Shown in pieces: positions 41,810 to 53,984 of a stretch of 64,000 nt of DNA. Source of the stretch: Platerodrilus igneus (Eukaryota; Arthropoda; Insecta; Coleoptera; Lycidae); the NCBI GenBank assembly GCA_036346225.1, contig JARFIW010001177.1, positions 1,272,501 to 1,336,500 of the forward strand, in the 5' to 3' direction. Under the pieces are notes generated by a model. That model worked only from the letters and a program-made list of their open reading frames with translations, ran no database searches and had not been told where the DNA came from. Position numbers and translations under genes: made by a program. Each line of letters begins with the position of its first letter. Within the stretch, counting starts at the first letter, position 1.

Positions 41810-43160
41810 AGATGTCGCTAGACAAGCTGTAACAGAACGTCTCTTCCAACTTGTAAGCTATATGTATGAGAGAGGCGAGAGACTCAAAGATTTCAAACGT
41901 AACATCATAGTAACTATACCAAAAAAGAAGGTCGCGGATAGATGTGAAAATTTTCAAACAGTAAGTTTGAGAGCAAACGTTTAAAGAATATTAACTAGAA
42001 TGGAAAAACAAGCTGAAGAAGTACTAAAAGAAGATCAATTTGGGTTTAGGCGAAACAGAGGAACACGGGGGGCTATTTTATCTCTGAGAGTGATAATGTA
42101 GAGAACAACAGAAAAAGGGGAAAGCGTGTATACAGGGTTTGTAGATCTGGAAAAAGCATTCGACAATGTAAAATGACCAAAAATTTGTTCGAAATACTCG
42201 AAAAGATTGGAATGAATTATAGGGATAGACGAATAATACATAGCTTATACAAAAAGCAAGCAGCAGTAATAGAATTAGAGCAGGAATGTAGAGAAGTAAA
42301 TATTAGGAAAGGGGTGAGACAGAGATGTGCCCTATCCTCATTAATTTTTAACTTGTACATTGAAGAGGCGATGAATACTGTCAATTTGGAATTACTGCTG
42401 CTAAGATTTGCAGATAATATAGCAATATTAGCAACTAGCAAGGAAGAGTTAGAAGCTACTCTTAATGAAATGGAAACGGTTCTAATAGGGAGGTACGGTA
42501 TGAAAATTAACAAAAATAAAACTAAAGTACTAGTATGCAAAAGAGGGAAAAATAAATCAAAAACGAGAATACAAATACGTTACAAGAACTTGCAAGAGGT
42601 TAAGGATTTCTGCTACCTAAGAAGCCAAATAAAGCAAGATGGGAAAAGCGCAAAAGATATAAGACAAAGATTAGGACAAGGTCGTGATGCATTTAACAAG
42701 GAAAAGCAACTACTGTGCTTAATGACACTAAACATAGAAACAAGAAAAGATTGCTTAAGTATAGCACTGTATGGCCGTGAAGCCTGGACAGTAGGAGAAG
42801 CGACTAAGGAAAAGGTTAAAGCCTTAGAAATGTGGTGCTAAAGACGTATGATGAAGATACCATAGACAGACAAAGTTAAGAACAAAGAGATACTAGAAAT
42901 GGTAGGAGAGGGGAGAAATATGTAGAAAACGATAAAATATGGCACAGATAAGGATGATAAGCCACATACTACGGCATGAGGGAATAGTGCGGAATATATT
43001 AGAAGCAGAGATAGGAAAAAAGAGAGGTACAGGTGACCCTAGATTAGACTATTGCACACAGATAGTGAAAGATGTAGGCTGTGAGAATTTCAGGGAAATG
43101 TTTAGGCTAGCTCATAATAAAAATCAATGGAGGTACGCTTTCAACCAGTCGTAAGATGGA
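41810..43160 (+). pseudogene. RTE-like RT and C-terminus (copy B)
   Basis: RT remains from 41,880 (NIIVTIPKKK) to 43,156. Part of the linker before it is deleted relative to copy A. Motif A GFVDLEKAFDNV is kept, motif B reads GVRQRCALSSLIFNLY, and motif C reads LRFADNIAILA with Asn for the second catalytic Asp. The C-terminal part YGREAWT, ISHILRHEG, KKRGTGDPRLDYC is recognisable. Several stops. Inactive. Confidence 0.82.
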
Positions 43161-44224
43161 AAAACTAGTGAAAAAAATAATAACTGCACTTAAACATGGT
43201 GATTATTATAAACAACTACAGATATTGGTTTTGCAATACTCTCAACTAATGCTAATTGTGCGAAAGGATTTACTGGAAAACAATTAATACGGCGAATGTC
43301 TAAGTGTTGGGGGATCTTTGGCAGCCACAGGCTGCTTAACCCCCTTTACATACCACTGAATCTCGGTGAAATAGGGCATATAATTAAAAAACAATAAAAG
43401 GGGAACCGAGCTGTATATAGGCAGTGTGGGAATTTCAGGGAACTGTGTAGGATAGCTCAGAATATAGAAAAGCGGAAGTACGTGCTTAATCAGTTTTGAT
43501 ACGGAAAACCTAATAACGAAAAAATAAACGCATATAAATCTGATGATTATTATAAACAACTACAGGTGGTGGTTGTGAAATATCTGCAACTAATGTTGAC
43601 TGCGCAAAAAGATATATTGGAAAAAATATTAAATCGGCAAATGTTCAAGTGCTGGGGAACTTGGCAGCCACAGGTTGTTTACCCCTCTTCACAACCACTG
43701 AATGTCGGAGAAATAGGGTATATAATTGTAAAACAATAGAAGGAGACCAAACTGCTTCTAACAAGAAAGAACAGCGCCTATGATCAAAGACTACAAACGT
43801 AGAAACAAGAAGAAAATTTTTTAAAGCATATGTGTGGAGCACAGAACAGTATGCCTATGAAATGCGAGCAGTAGGAAAAGCAGACAGCCTTGTGGAATGT
43901 TGTGCTTCAGATGTATGAGGATGATAGCATGGACAGACAAAGTTAGTAATAAATAAGCTATAGAAATAGTAGGAGAATAAAAATATCTGTGAAAAAAAAT
44001 AAAAGAAATATAAGGTCAGAATACGTTTTAAGGCATTTTTGTGAAATAGTATGGGATATATTACAGGCAGAGAGAGGAAAAAGGAGGTAGATGTAGACTT
44101 AGTTCAGATAGTGATAGATGCAGGCTGTGCAAATTTCAGGGAATTGTGTGGGTTAGTTCGGAATAGAAAACAATGAGGATATGTGTCTATCAAGTCGCAG
44201 GACTGAAGACCTAATGATGATGAT
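43161..44224 (+). repeat. Stacked 3' segments of RTE copy B
   Basis: After the ORF end come a UTR (43,161-43,410), a short C-terminus piece (43,415-43,510), a second UTR copy (43,515-43,745), a longer C-terminus remnant (43,780-44,205) and the ATG tail. The two UTR copies share GATTATTATAAACAACTACAG and GCAGCCACAGG.TG.TTA.CCC. This shows tandem multiplication of a C-terminus/UTR unit at the 3' end. Confidence 0.8.
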
Positions 44225-45105
44225 GGTCTTTATAAAATCTTCATAGAAATCATTATACGTCACGCTATACAAAATACTGTCTGTGTCCATGTAGCATAAT
44301 TCTCAATTATTTGTAAATTTTGCGTGCATGAAATTATAATGGAAATTATATTCGATTTTTGATAATTCTAATATGGTCGTGCCTATGTAAATATGCTTAT
44401 TGAACTCTATCTCTGTTTGAGACTATTCAATTGCCACCCAATTTTTATCAAATATTATAGCCAAATGAAAATTTGGTTTTGAAATTAAAGATAGAGCTTC
44501 ATAACGACCACATGAGTTACTAGTTTTATGACGTGTCTTTTTTAACATTCTCCATTTTTTTTTACCAAAAATTGAAATGTTTGGAAATTTATAAAAATTT
44601 TAAGCAAATCCTGTTTTAGCCTCCGTGCGCATTTGTGTATTTAGTTCTACAAATGTTCTCAACCAAGGAGATTGGCCAAATTCTATAATTTGGTGAACTG
44701 AGTCATAACTGCGCCTGTAGATAAGCAAACTTGGAGATTTCTATAATGCACAACCTAGTTTCATTTTTTTGAGAGAATTTACAATAATTTTGAAAATTTC
44801 TTTTCAGGAGGTGTGTCCTACTCTGGACATATAGGCAATTCTTTCTGAGTATCGTGAATGTCCGTAGGAAATTTCAAGTCGCCTCCAATAGTATAACCAT
44901 TATCCCTGTGTAATGCTCACCGTTATAATATCAAATTTTAATATTTGTTCAGGCGTTAGCCATCTGATATTCCCGTATGGTAAATAGAAAGGTTTGGCAC
45001 GACCATAGAGATTATTAATATCTCCGTAAAATAAAAATTTATTCGGTTTAGAGATATTGTTTGTTTTAGAACAATGGTCTAGATGACTTACGTGTATTTT
45101 GGTGT
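44225..45105 (-). pseudogene. Polinton DNA polymerase B, palm region
   Basis: Reading leftward from 45,105: YGDINNLYGRAKPFYLPYGN (motif A, catalytic Asp kept) and IRWLTPEQILKFD, then a decayed middle, then ILELSKIEYNFHYN and CYMDTDSILYS (motif C with both Asp), then NDFYEDFIKT, where the RTE copy interrupts. Motif A to C spacing is close to that of Polinton polymerases, though stops are present. The exonuclease domain and N-terminus beyond 45,105 were not recognised. Confidence 0.85.
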
Positions 45106-45854
45106 AGTTTTAGTAGCAGAGACTGCACTAAGCGGTAATGGCACGAAATTTCATTCAAAGGTTTTGTTTGAAACAGTATTTCTAAGGAATATTTAAATAG
45201 TACACATTCTGGGTACTTCCGTCAAGAAAATCCCGCCGAGCGAATTAGTAGGGAAATATAGCGCCTTATTCGTACGTATTGCCACACTACACATACTAAA
45301 TTGGTGTATGAATTAAAGAAAATTGAAACGTTTTAAAATTCAGTGGTCTATAATGTCATCAGCCCTTACTCAAGCTTGAAAAGTGGGAAAAATAATGTTT
45401 GCAACTTAATCGATTTCCTATCCGGGTAAATCTGGGAGAGACGCAACTTAAATTATTTTTCGGAATTATTTGCGAAAAGAGCGTTCAAAGTACACTAAGA
45501 AATGCGATAGATATAATAGTAGAGTAAGGTTCAAAGTTTGAGAATTTCGGGAAGGAGATGCAAACTTGTTGAGAAATTATTTTCTGTTGAAAAATCAGAG
45601 ATATGCAAGCTTCTTTGCTGTACCCAGTGACTTTCGAAGTTGTTAAACGGATTAAAGATAAATTTTATTTACTGAGAGGTACTGAAGGTATAGCTCTGGG
45701 GACCCACTGCATAATAGATTAAAAAAATACATAACTGTGCTTAATGCTTTTGAGGGTAGCGCATGTCATTTGTCAATAGTATTAAGTTTGCTGTAAGTGA
45801 GATTAAACTTTCCACTATTTAAATAAATCCTTAATTTTAATCAAGGGGTGTGAT
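45106..45854. other. Unassigned DNA upstream of the polymerase relic
   Basis: Expected to hold the N-terminal half of the polymerase, but no exonuclease motif was found on the minus strand. It may be deleted or too decayed to read. Confidence 0.4.
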
Positions 45855-46140
45855 TAGTGGGTTTTTAGAGAGTGTGAGCAACCCTGCTCAAATGCGATGA
45901 TGAGCAGAGTAGTCGTTCGCCTGTAGTTGATCACATGCGTGGTTACAATGACGTTGTTGACGAGACACCAGCAGTTAGCTGTAGTATAATGTGTATTATA
46001 ACATATATCATGGGACAATTAATTAGATAATAAAAGGTCTTTACGTAGGCTATTTGTAATAATTAAGCAACTCTTCAATACCAGTTGCTGTGTTTGTTGA
46101 ATAATTTCATTTCATTTAAATAAAAAATTATTACGGTCAA
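45855..46140 (+). repeat. LTR-like repeat, copy 2
   Basis: The counterpart of 30,818-31,470 without the RTE insertion: GTTTTTAGAGAGTG start, GACGTTGTTGACGAGA middle, ending GTTGAATAATTTCATTTCATTT. It could be a solo LTR; no element body is attached here. Confidence 0.45.
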
Positions 46141-47009
46141 TGTTCCCAGTAAACACCCGGCAGGGAATAAAGGTATAAAGTACTTACCCCGATATTTACT
46201 GGCCGTCGATGACTCAGGAGGCGGTACTTTCTGCTCTTGTCATGTTGTGTTGTGGATTTGCTGCACTTGCTAGTAGGGCTTGCTGACGAGACGATAAGTA
46301 TGGGGTAGAAAGGTTGGAACAGACACGCACTCACGCCAGCAATACCCGGTAAACGGTACGATAATCTTTCTTTCTCGGAAGTCGGTACGATAAGTTTATC
46401 GAGCTAAGAGGCCGCCGTCGCCTTAAATGTCTCTCCTCTGTAAACGAAATTGACGTATTTCCGCCTGCGTTCGTGGGAAGATAAACTTCTTCTCACAACA
46501 GAACCCTACGTCAGCGCTAACGATTGCAAAAACAAGCAACTAACGCCAAGACCAGCGTGAACGCTACCAATCCCAGGGTTTCACAGCGTCAACAAAATTG
46601 CACTATTCAACGGGGATTTTTCCGAATTTTAAAAAAAGTCCCTAACTTTAAATTAATAAACCTAATTTTTAGCTTTAAAATAAAGCGTAACATGGTTTTG
46701 GGGTCGTAGTAACAGCCGTTTTTATTTCAAAAAGATTGAACCTAGATTATAATTATCTACTGATGACACAACGGTTAATATTGAAGCGTAAAATTGTTTT
46801 GTTTCAAATCAATCATATTCTTTCAATTATTTTTTAGAAATTACCAGATCATATTCAAATAATTCCATTTGTTCGTTTTCTATTGGTTCTTAACTACACT
46901 CTTGTAGCTGTCAAACATTCCACTGCTTGTCTAATATTTTTATTTCATTCGTTTCTCAACTGTCCGACGTCAATGTTTTAATATTTAAAAATGTACTGTT
47001 AATTGTATC
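46141..47009. other. Unassigned DNA
   Basis: A stretch of mixed composition to 46,560, then AT-rich. Open frames of 61-65 codons show no family signature. Confidence 0.4.
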
Positions 47010-48757
47010 CAGGGTATTCCAGGGAATTAACCCCCTTAGAAACTTAAAAACAAAATCTTTTTTCAAAATTTAAACGCAATATTTCCAAAGGGACGAATGT
47101 TCTAAAATTCACACCTAGTGGGCTAAAACCAAAAAAGCAGGAGAGCAACCTGCATTTTTTTTTAGATAACAATAGAAGTCGAACGACACATCATTCTATA
47201 GGTATTTTTGTTCACTTCACAGCCCTATAAAGTCTATCAAAATTTGTGGATTAACTTTAAAGTAAATTTATGCTGAACATTAAATTGGGAATTACTAGCA
47301 ATAAAATAAACAAATTTAATTACTAATTCAATAGTTTACCAAACTTCGCAAAATTACAATGTTTGTTGCTTTGCTTCAAAAATACCGATATTCATGTTAC
47401 CTGTAATTTTAGAATTTTCGAGTGCCGATATGGTGTATTCTATTGAAGAAAGATTAAAAATTGTTAAAATATATTATCGCAATGATGATTTTGCTAAAGC
47501 TGCAGCAAGATTTTTTAATATCAATCATCTAGAAACAAACCTAAGTCACCAATACGTTAAACAATTCATTGATTAGTTTAAAAGCACGGGTACTGTTTAC
47601 AACAAAAGGCACGATGTTAAATGTCCAGTTCGAAATGAAGCACTTAAAGTGGCAGTGTTGAGCTATTTACAGATGTATAATCCACAATCTATCGGGCAAT
47701 TAGTGTGAGCATCTGATGTATCAGCCTCTGGTGTTTATCATATTGTGAAGGAATTATAAACTACATCATTGAAGATAAGATTACTTTAAGAGTTGAATGA
47801 AGATAATTCTGATCGTCGGTTTCAATTTTGCGAAGGGTAGTGTGAACTGTCGAATAACAACCAAAACCGACTATACATGTTTCCCTGAGGAGTGTACCTT
47901 CATGTTGAATGGTGAAATTAATAGACATAATTGTCATCCTTGAAGCGAGACTAATCCATATTTATTCAGGTACGCACATACACATACTCCCCAAAAATTA
48001 AATGTTTTGGTTGACATTCTAAGTAACCATGTTGTTGGACCATTCTTCATTGCCGGAAATCTCCATCGTGCAGCTTACTTAAATTTATTAAAAGACTATA
48101 TCGACCCAAGAATTACTGTCATTTTGTATCATAGTAAAAATCTTTTAAAGGACAAACTAACTCTTCAGAAGGACGGTACATCCCACATTTTGATGTTCAG
48201 GATTGACAAAAGGAATTCAGTGGGCCAGCCAGATTACTTGATATCTCCCCCATTAAATTTCTTTTTGTGGGGATACTTAAAATCAAAAGTATTTGCCATT
48301 CCGCCTTCAAATCTTGCAGAGCCGCGGCAGAATTGTTTCAGAATGGCGACTTCTGATACCGGAAGTATTCCAGAATGTAAGAAAAGTATTTAAAAGTAGA
48401 CTATATCATTGTATGGAGGTTGGTTGGAATAATTTTGAGCGATAGATTTGTTAATGTTAAGTAATTTGATTTTTTTATGTATTACTCATGATTCCCAGAT
48501 AAAATTATTTTAGGATCAATCCAGAAGTTTTAATGAGCTTTACAAGGCTGTGAAGAGAACGAAGGTATCTATAAAATAAGATGTCACTCGACCCCGATTG
48601 CTATTTGAAAGAATAGGGGTTGCTCTTCCTTTATGTGTAAATTTTATATCAACATTCGTGCCCTTGGAAACAATATGTGACGTGTTTTTTTAAATTTTAA
48701 AAAACTGATTTGTTTCTGAGTTTCGGGGAGGAGGTAAGCTTTTTTTGGAACACCCTG
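47010..48757 (+). mobile_element. Second Tc1/mariner-like transposon
   Basis: Bounded by CAGGGTATTCC and the reverse complement of CAGGGTGTTCC, with TA following the right end. Inverted terminal similarity extends about 110 bp or more (both ends share a TTTCCAAGGG.ACGAATGTT block). It holds a plus-strand transposase relic. Confidence 0.8.
47394..48445 (+). pseudogene. Mariner-like DDE transposase, decayed (second element)
   Basis: An N-terminal DUF4817-type region (YSIEERLKIVKIYYRNDDFAKAA) is followed by a broken helix-turn-helix and then the catalytic domain. The first acidic motif reads FPEECTFM (Glu for the usual Asp), then KLNVLVDILSNHVVGPFFI, LTLQKDGTSH (second Asp kept) and PPLNFFLWGYLKSKV (Asn for the third Asp), ending with KVFKSRLYHCMEVGWNNFER. 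Many stops. Inactive. Confidence 0.85.
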
Positions 48758-49804
48758 TATGTACATTTGGGTAATACATTTACTGTTTTCTTTAGAATTG
48801 TGTAAAAACTTCCGTTTCCATTATAAGCAACTTTAGATATCTAGTATATATTGAATTTTATAAGTTAGCAAATAATGCGATTGCCGGTTCTCAATAAGGT
48901 GACTAAGAAAGTACTATCTTAATGACACGTTACCTGTAGGTATATGCTTACTTGAATAATAGATTAAATTTGCAATAAAACAAAATAAATGGATAACAAG
49001 TGATAACTTCAGCAGACGTAAATTGCAAAAATATGTAATATCTCCTTTCCGTTACTACTTTTAAAAATGTTTTGTGAACATTTTGTATTCTTGTTTCTAA
49101 ATAAATATATAACACCCAGTGCAATTTACAGAAAATATGTATCAAACTTTCTTTAGTGCAATATCGGGTATACATCGCAAACAGGTTTGCACTATATAGG
49201 GTTACTAATATGATTTGCTTTGCTATCACCCGCTATAATGATACTATATTAATTATTACATAAAATGCGAAATTATAAAAGTCAATAATGCCGTTCTCTT
49301 TGTAAAGGTTTTCATCTCTATTTAAATCAACAAGTATTCAAGCTGTACGAAATACATTGAAAAGGAAGGCAAGTAACTCCCATGGATGTTTTTGTTGCAT
49401 TCCCTGTGCGTATTCTGATGTTTGAGGTAACAGACGGAATTGCAATTTATATTACCACTGTACTCAGTTCCTACCTAGAGATTTGAGAAAGCGAAAATAA
49501 CCGTAACGATTTTCCCAAGAGTATCGGAAAACGGAAATTAGCACTCAAATTTATTCTGCTGTTTACTTTTTATAAACCTATGGTTTAAATAAACTTTAAC
49601 AAATTTGTAGATAATAACACCTATACCTTGCAGATCTTCAAAAAATACTTTACCCTTTCACCACAAACAAATGTATATTGTTGAAACTACTTTAAAAACC
49701 AATAAAAACCATATATGTTTCTCTGCACGCTTATTATAGCATCTTCAGTGGTAAAACATGAACTTGTTTAAAATTGAACAAAAATACGTTACAATAAGAA
49801 ATTT
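48758..49804. other. Unassigned AT-rich DNA
   Basis: Nothing recognised. An open frame of 93 codons on the minus strand at 48,948-49,229 has no family signature. Confidence 0.4.
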
Positions 49805-50450
49805 ACCATATTATTAGACTTACCAAACGACGTTAAAACCCAATCCCATATTGGGAGTAAAATTTAGCATCTGAGCAACAAATATAAAAGTTTTTCTTTG
49901 AAACTCTTTTGAAAAATAAGGCATAGTGAATTTTATAAAAATACAATTCTGCTTAAAGCAGCTGCAAAACTTCTAATTTTAAAACTTATTTCATTTGACC
50001 AAAGGCACGTCCACTCATAACAGGTAATAAACTTAAACTTGCATATAGGTCAATCTGTGCTGCCAATAAACATTTGTATATTAAAGCGGCAAACAAAGGC
50101 ACACAACCCTTGATTGTCTCGGTACAACTAACAGCAACATAATTTAATGCCATTAATCCTAAAACGACAGTGGAAAATCTTATGCATCCAAGTAAAACTA
50201 TACACTTATAAAAACCAAGTGGTTTGCTGAATCTCTGAAAAGTCGTATACATACCACAAGGACAATACGTTCGAATAAATGCACACATTGCAATTGCTAA
50301 CATCTGGCATGCAGCTAATATGGTTGGACTTCTATCCAATTAAGTCAATGCACATTTATTTAAGAGTAAAATAGATCCACTGAAAACTTACTACAACACA
50401 CTGAAAATGTACTACAACAACAAGAATAAAATCGCTTCACCATTTAAAAG
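49805..50450 (-). pseudogene. SLC35E2: SLC35E2-like sugar-phosphate transporter, processed pseudogene or decayed exon
   Basis: Reading leftward, ILLLNKCALT (transmembrane segment with the conserved LNK), one stop, then LAACQMLAIAM, FSKPLGFYKCIVLLGCIRF, STVVLGLMALNYVAVSCTET, IKGCVPLFAALI and LSLLPVMSG. These match in order the membrane segments of SLC35E2-type (triose-phosphate translocator family) transporters, whose usual core is NVAVSF-x-ET-x-KSSAPLF. A frameshift follows near 50,000 and the next segment (NEISFKIRSFAAALS) is in another frame. Conserved residues are altered (KSSAP to KGCVP). The continuous, intronless stretch across several segments favours a retrocopy. Confidence 0.65.
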
Positions 50451-51089
50451 AACAGTTTTAGAAACCACTACATTTGTTCTGCACTCACTTTTAATATAAT
50501 TATCACTGTTTGTACTACAGAAGTTAATAAGCAAATTTATTATATCAATGAACCAATCTTTTCTTTTAAAGGAAAAGCCCAATTCTAATACTTTATTATT
50601 TTACACCACGCCAGTATGTATAAATATCAAAAATAAAATTAAATAAAAACGGCCATATTCAGTGATTCATCGCTTTATTTTCCAAAATCCACTCCTGTAT
50701 GCTTGCGCTAAAATCTGATATGACGTACAATTTGTAGAAGACACTGTCAATTGCAGCGTTACAAATTCGCCTGACTTGAGACGCAATAGAAATAAGAATC
50801 AATAACAAAAGACGGATTATTAACTACGAAATACACAACATCGAAGCATATAACGATAATATTAACTGTGTAATACTTAAGACAAACTGTGAAACCAAAT
50901 CATCATAATTTAATGTAGCGGCAGCGCAGTTATATACCAAAACTTGCCCCAAGATTTTAACATGTTTCACTATTACGAAATCGTGGACACCGCTTCCCTT
51001 CAAATTAACACTCGTTTCCAAGATATGCAATAGCTTAATTATTTGACACTAATGGACAGTACACAGTTTTTTTACCATAACACAAATTT
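50451..51089. other. Unassigned AT-rich DNA
   Basis: Nothing recognised. A minus-strand open frame of 68 codons at 50,824-51,030 has no signature. Confidence 0.35.
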
Positions 51090-51510
51090 TTCCACAGAAG
51101 CGGTAAGTAATTTACAAATATGTTATCCGAACTTATCCAATGACACAGAGCTTGAAAAATGAACTGCAATTAATTTATGCCTATAAACAACATAAAGATA
51201 TGAACTCCAAGAATTTACTTAAATTTTTAACAGAAAATAGAAACTTTTTAAAGATGCTTACAAGTAATTGTGCTTAAAAATAACCATTTCATTAACTAGT
51301 GTATCAGTAGAGAGCTTTTTCTTAGTTGAAAAAAATTCAAACGTATTTACAAAATACAATGACAGACTACAAACTATCAAATTTGGCAAAAATTTTAACT
51401 GAAAAAAGAACTTTTGAACGAATTAATAAATACAGAGCATTTTAGCATGGCATCATCGACAACTTTGCAGGTATGAAGGATAGAACAATTGATCTTAATT
51501 TTAGGAAGTA
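51090..51510 (+). pseudogene. hAT-type transposase C-terminus (ZMYM1-like), decayed
   Basis: In shifting frames: SLKNELQLIYAYKQHKDM, NLLKFLTENRNFLKML, then LCLKITISLTSVSVESFF, then LKKIQTYLQNTMTD..LSNLAKILTEK, FERINKYRAF and DNFAGMKDRTIDLNF. This order, with SVSVES standing for the usual TSASVERSFS and followed by LK-IKTYLRNTM, is the hAT dimerisation domain of transposases often annotated as zinc-finger MYM-type protein 1-like. At least two frameshifts. The catalytic region upstream is absent. Confidence 0.65.
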
Positions 51511-53984
51511 AAAAAATTTATCGGTGAGTTCTACTAGTATTTTTTGCTTAATATATCTATTTACTTGTGTTTTTGTAATTTAAGGTATGTATTATGTTGA
51601 ATATTTATTGGTAAAGGTTCAAAAACGGCTTGTTTGGTGTATTACTTTGAAAAATTGAAAGACGGGTTTTTACCTAAATTTGCTTCAGCTGTTCTTGAGG
51701 TCGCGAACCGCCACTAACTTACCATAATACATACAAATGTTAATAGTCATTGATGTTAGGGTTATATATGTCCTTCAACTATTAGTTTTTTAAAAGCTAA
51801 AATGTGTGGCGTATTAAATATCCCAACTTGAAAGACATTTTGTATAGTGCAGGGTGTTGTTTAATCTATGATATAAGGAATGGAGCAATTTTACAAATTA
51901 TCATAATATCATCAAGAGAGCAGATAAGGATATAGACACGGTGATTCCAAGACTAGTTTGGATCGAAGCCAAAATTACTAAAAATAGAAAAAACGTAAGA
52001 GCGAATGGGAGTAATTTAACAATTAATTTTAATGAATTCATCATTATGGAGTCTACGTAAGTCAAACCGTGTAAAGATAATAAGCTTCTTCGAGAGCCGC
52101 TGGAAAAAGAGGAAACTATTCAAAAGCACACTAGTTTGGCCTCAAAGTGAAATATACCGCGATATACAATAAATTGAATTCTAGCATTGGGGTGAGTTTG
52201 GTGCATCATGCAGTGATTTGGTGCAGGAAATAGAACAGTTAAATATTAAATTGTCAACCTATCATATTTAATTTTTTCCTCTTGACATTAATATTATGGG
52301 TCACATATAGTACTCAAAGTAATTTTTACACTTAAATGCATATTTAAATATTATTCGAAGATTTTTCAGTCTTAAATTGGTTTTAGGAGATGAAACATTG
52401 TGAATTGTAAATTATTGAAATATTATTTATAATAGCTAAATAGTAGTTGTTCTAGCTTTATTAAAGAAAAGTAACTCCCATAAATTGATTGCAATGGATT
52501 ACCACATACTTACAATAATTGAGTCTTATGGAACTAATTCTAGTTAGCTACTTCAAGAGAATATATTGATAAAGTTAAATAAAATTACTATGCTCTATCT
52601 GCGCTAGGAGTACTAATAAAGCCGTGGGATCTAATTTTAGTCTACATTACTTCATCGAAATTAAATTTAAACGTAGGAGTTGTAAAGAGACACACAAGCT
52701 ATTATGCTTGAGAGTTACTTAACTTTTTGGAAAGAATGTATTAGCACTCAAAGCGTTAATAATATTTAAGTACAAGCAAGTGGTGTTGCTTAATCTTGTT
52801 AGCGTTATAGTATCTAACTTAATACAGATAATAAGAGGAAGTATATGATGCCTATATATTATATATCATCCAATCTTTAGATATAACAAACCTTTTAGAA
52901 AATGATTTTATACTTAAAGCCGAACCTGTTACAGAAACAAACTGTGTTAGTTTCTTAACATCTAAGTATACGTCAATTAATTGAAAATCGCAAGTGTGCA
53001 AAAAAAGTTGTCAAGCATATACATACAAATACCTAATAGTTACTGTAGTTCTAAATCTAATTATTAGCAATAGGTTTAATTTAATTGCACACTAAAACGC
53101 TCCTCAAGTTATTTTTGCAAATAATTGATTTTAGGTTACTGAACAAATTACGCAAAATAGATCTAGTAAAATGTGGTTTCTGATTTCGTCTGGGCGTTTT
53201 CTTGTAACTGTTCTTTATGTCGTGACAAATGGGATTAAACATATTTCCTACGTGTTTGTACTGATCGCATGGATTTCTCAAGCAATCACGGCACGTGGAG
53301 AAGCAGGCCGTCGATGTTTCGCAAAAGTGGAGGCGACCACTTTCTGGGGACAGTGTTCGTAAGTGGACATTTTTTTTTATGGTTCCAGGTGTTGCATTAT
53401 AGACATTTAATGAAGTGTTTCTTATCGATTTAGTATATCTAATTTTTTTCACCTTACTACCCGTCTTCTTAATTACGTTCTAGCTAGAAAAGAAATAAAC
53501 CTTCAGCACAGGATTTGACCTAAACAGCGGCCGATTACCAACGCGGAATTCAACCAACGAGAGAATTCACCCAACATAAAAACTACCTATAGTCCATTCA
53601 AAATAACTTTAGAGTGACGTCACAACTGGATAAAATGCTGCATTGCCAATGTTACATGTTTGTTTTAATTCTGTAGATAAAGGTTGTATTAAATGTGCAT
53701 ACTCTAGGAATGCGATATTTCCGACAACAATGACACATTCCATAAATCAAAATAAAATGTTTTGACAATATAGTGATATACAAAACAGTAATAATTTATT
53801 AAACTTCTTCTTGATAAGGTAGTTATACTTCATCTTGCATCCCACAATTTAGGATAACAACAAATTAATTGCAATATTACTAAAAAGTGAGGTTCCTAAA
53901 ATTTACAATACTTAATGAAATATTTGAGGGCATGACCTTATACGTTGTATATTTACCTAATAATTAAACTTTCGAATCATTTAT
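51511..53984. other. Unassigned AT-rich DNA
   Basis: No family recognised. The longest open frame is 123 codons on the minus strand (53,081-53,452), Cys-containing and basic, overlapping a 63-codon frame on the other strand. I see no signature in either. Confidence 0.4.

Larger units (their letters stand above)
36690..43000. mobile_element. Polinton/Maverick remnant (left part; continues to about 45.1 kb)
   Basis: A group of broken genes characteristic of Polintons: small accessory proteins and a retroviral-type integrase with C-terminal chromodomain on the plus strand, and a converging type-B DNA polymerase on the minus strand. Nothing resembling the capsid, ATPase or protease genes was recognised. 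The polymerase is split by RTE copy B (40,331-44,224), so the element really spans about 36.69-45.1 kb. Terminal inverted repeats were not identified. Confidence 0.85.
40331..44224 (+). mobile_element. RTE-like non-LTR retrotransposon, copy B
   Basis: A 3.9-kb insertion into the Polinton polymerase gene, flanked by GGTCTCTATA (40,321-40,330) and GGTCTTTATA (44,225-44,234), a 10-bp duplication with one difference. It is longer at the 5' end than copy A and so defines about 150 bases of 5' UTR upstream of the shared CCCGAAAGAGGGCAGCGG block. The 3' end has three stacked C-terminus/UTR segments before the tail CTAATGATGATGAT. The protein is heavily decayed. Confidence 0.9.

Noticed and set aside
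53081..53452. 123-codon Cys-containing minus-strand ORF
   Set aside because: No family signature, and an overlapping open frame lies on the other strand. It could be chance, so it is mentioned only as part of the unassigned stretch.
53490..53540. tRNA-like B box on the minus strand
   Set aside because: Only a loose B-box match is present, with no fold and no A box.
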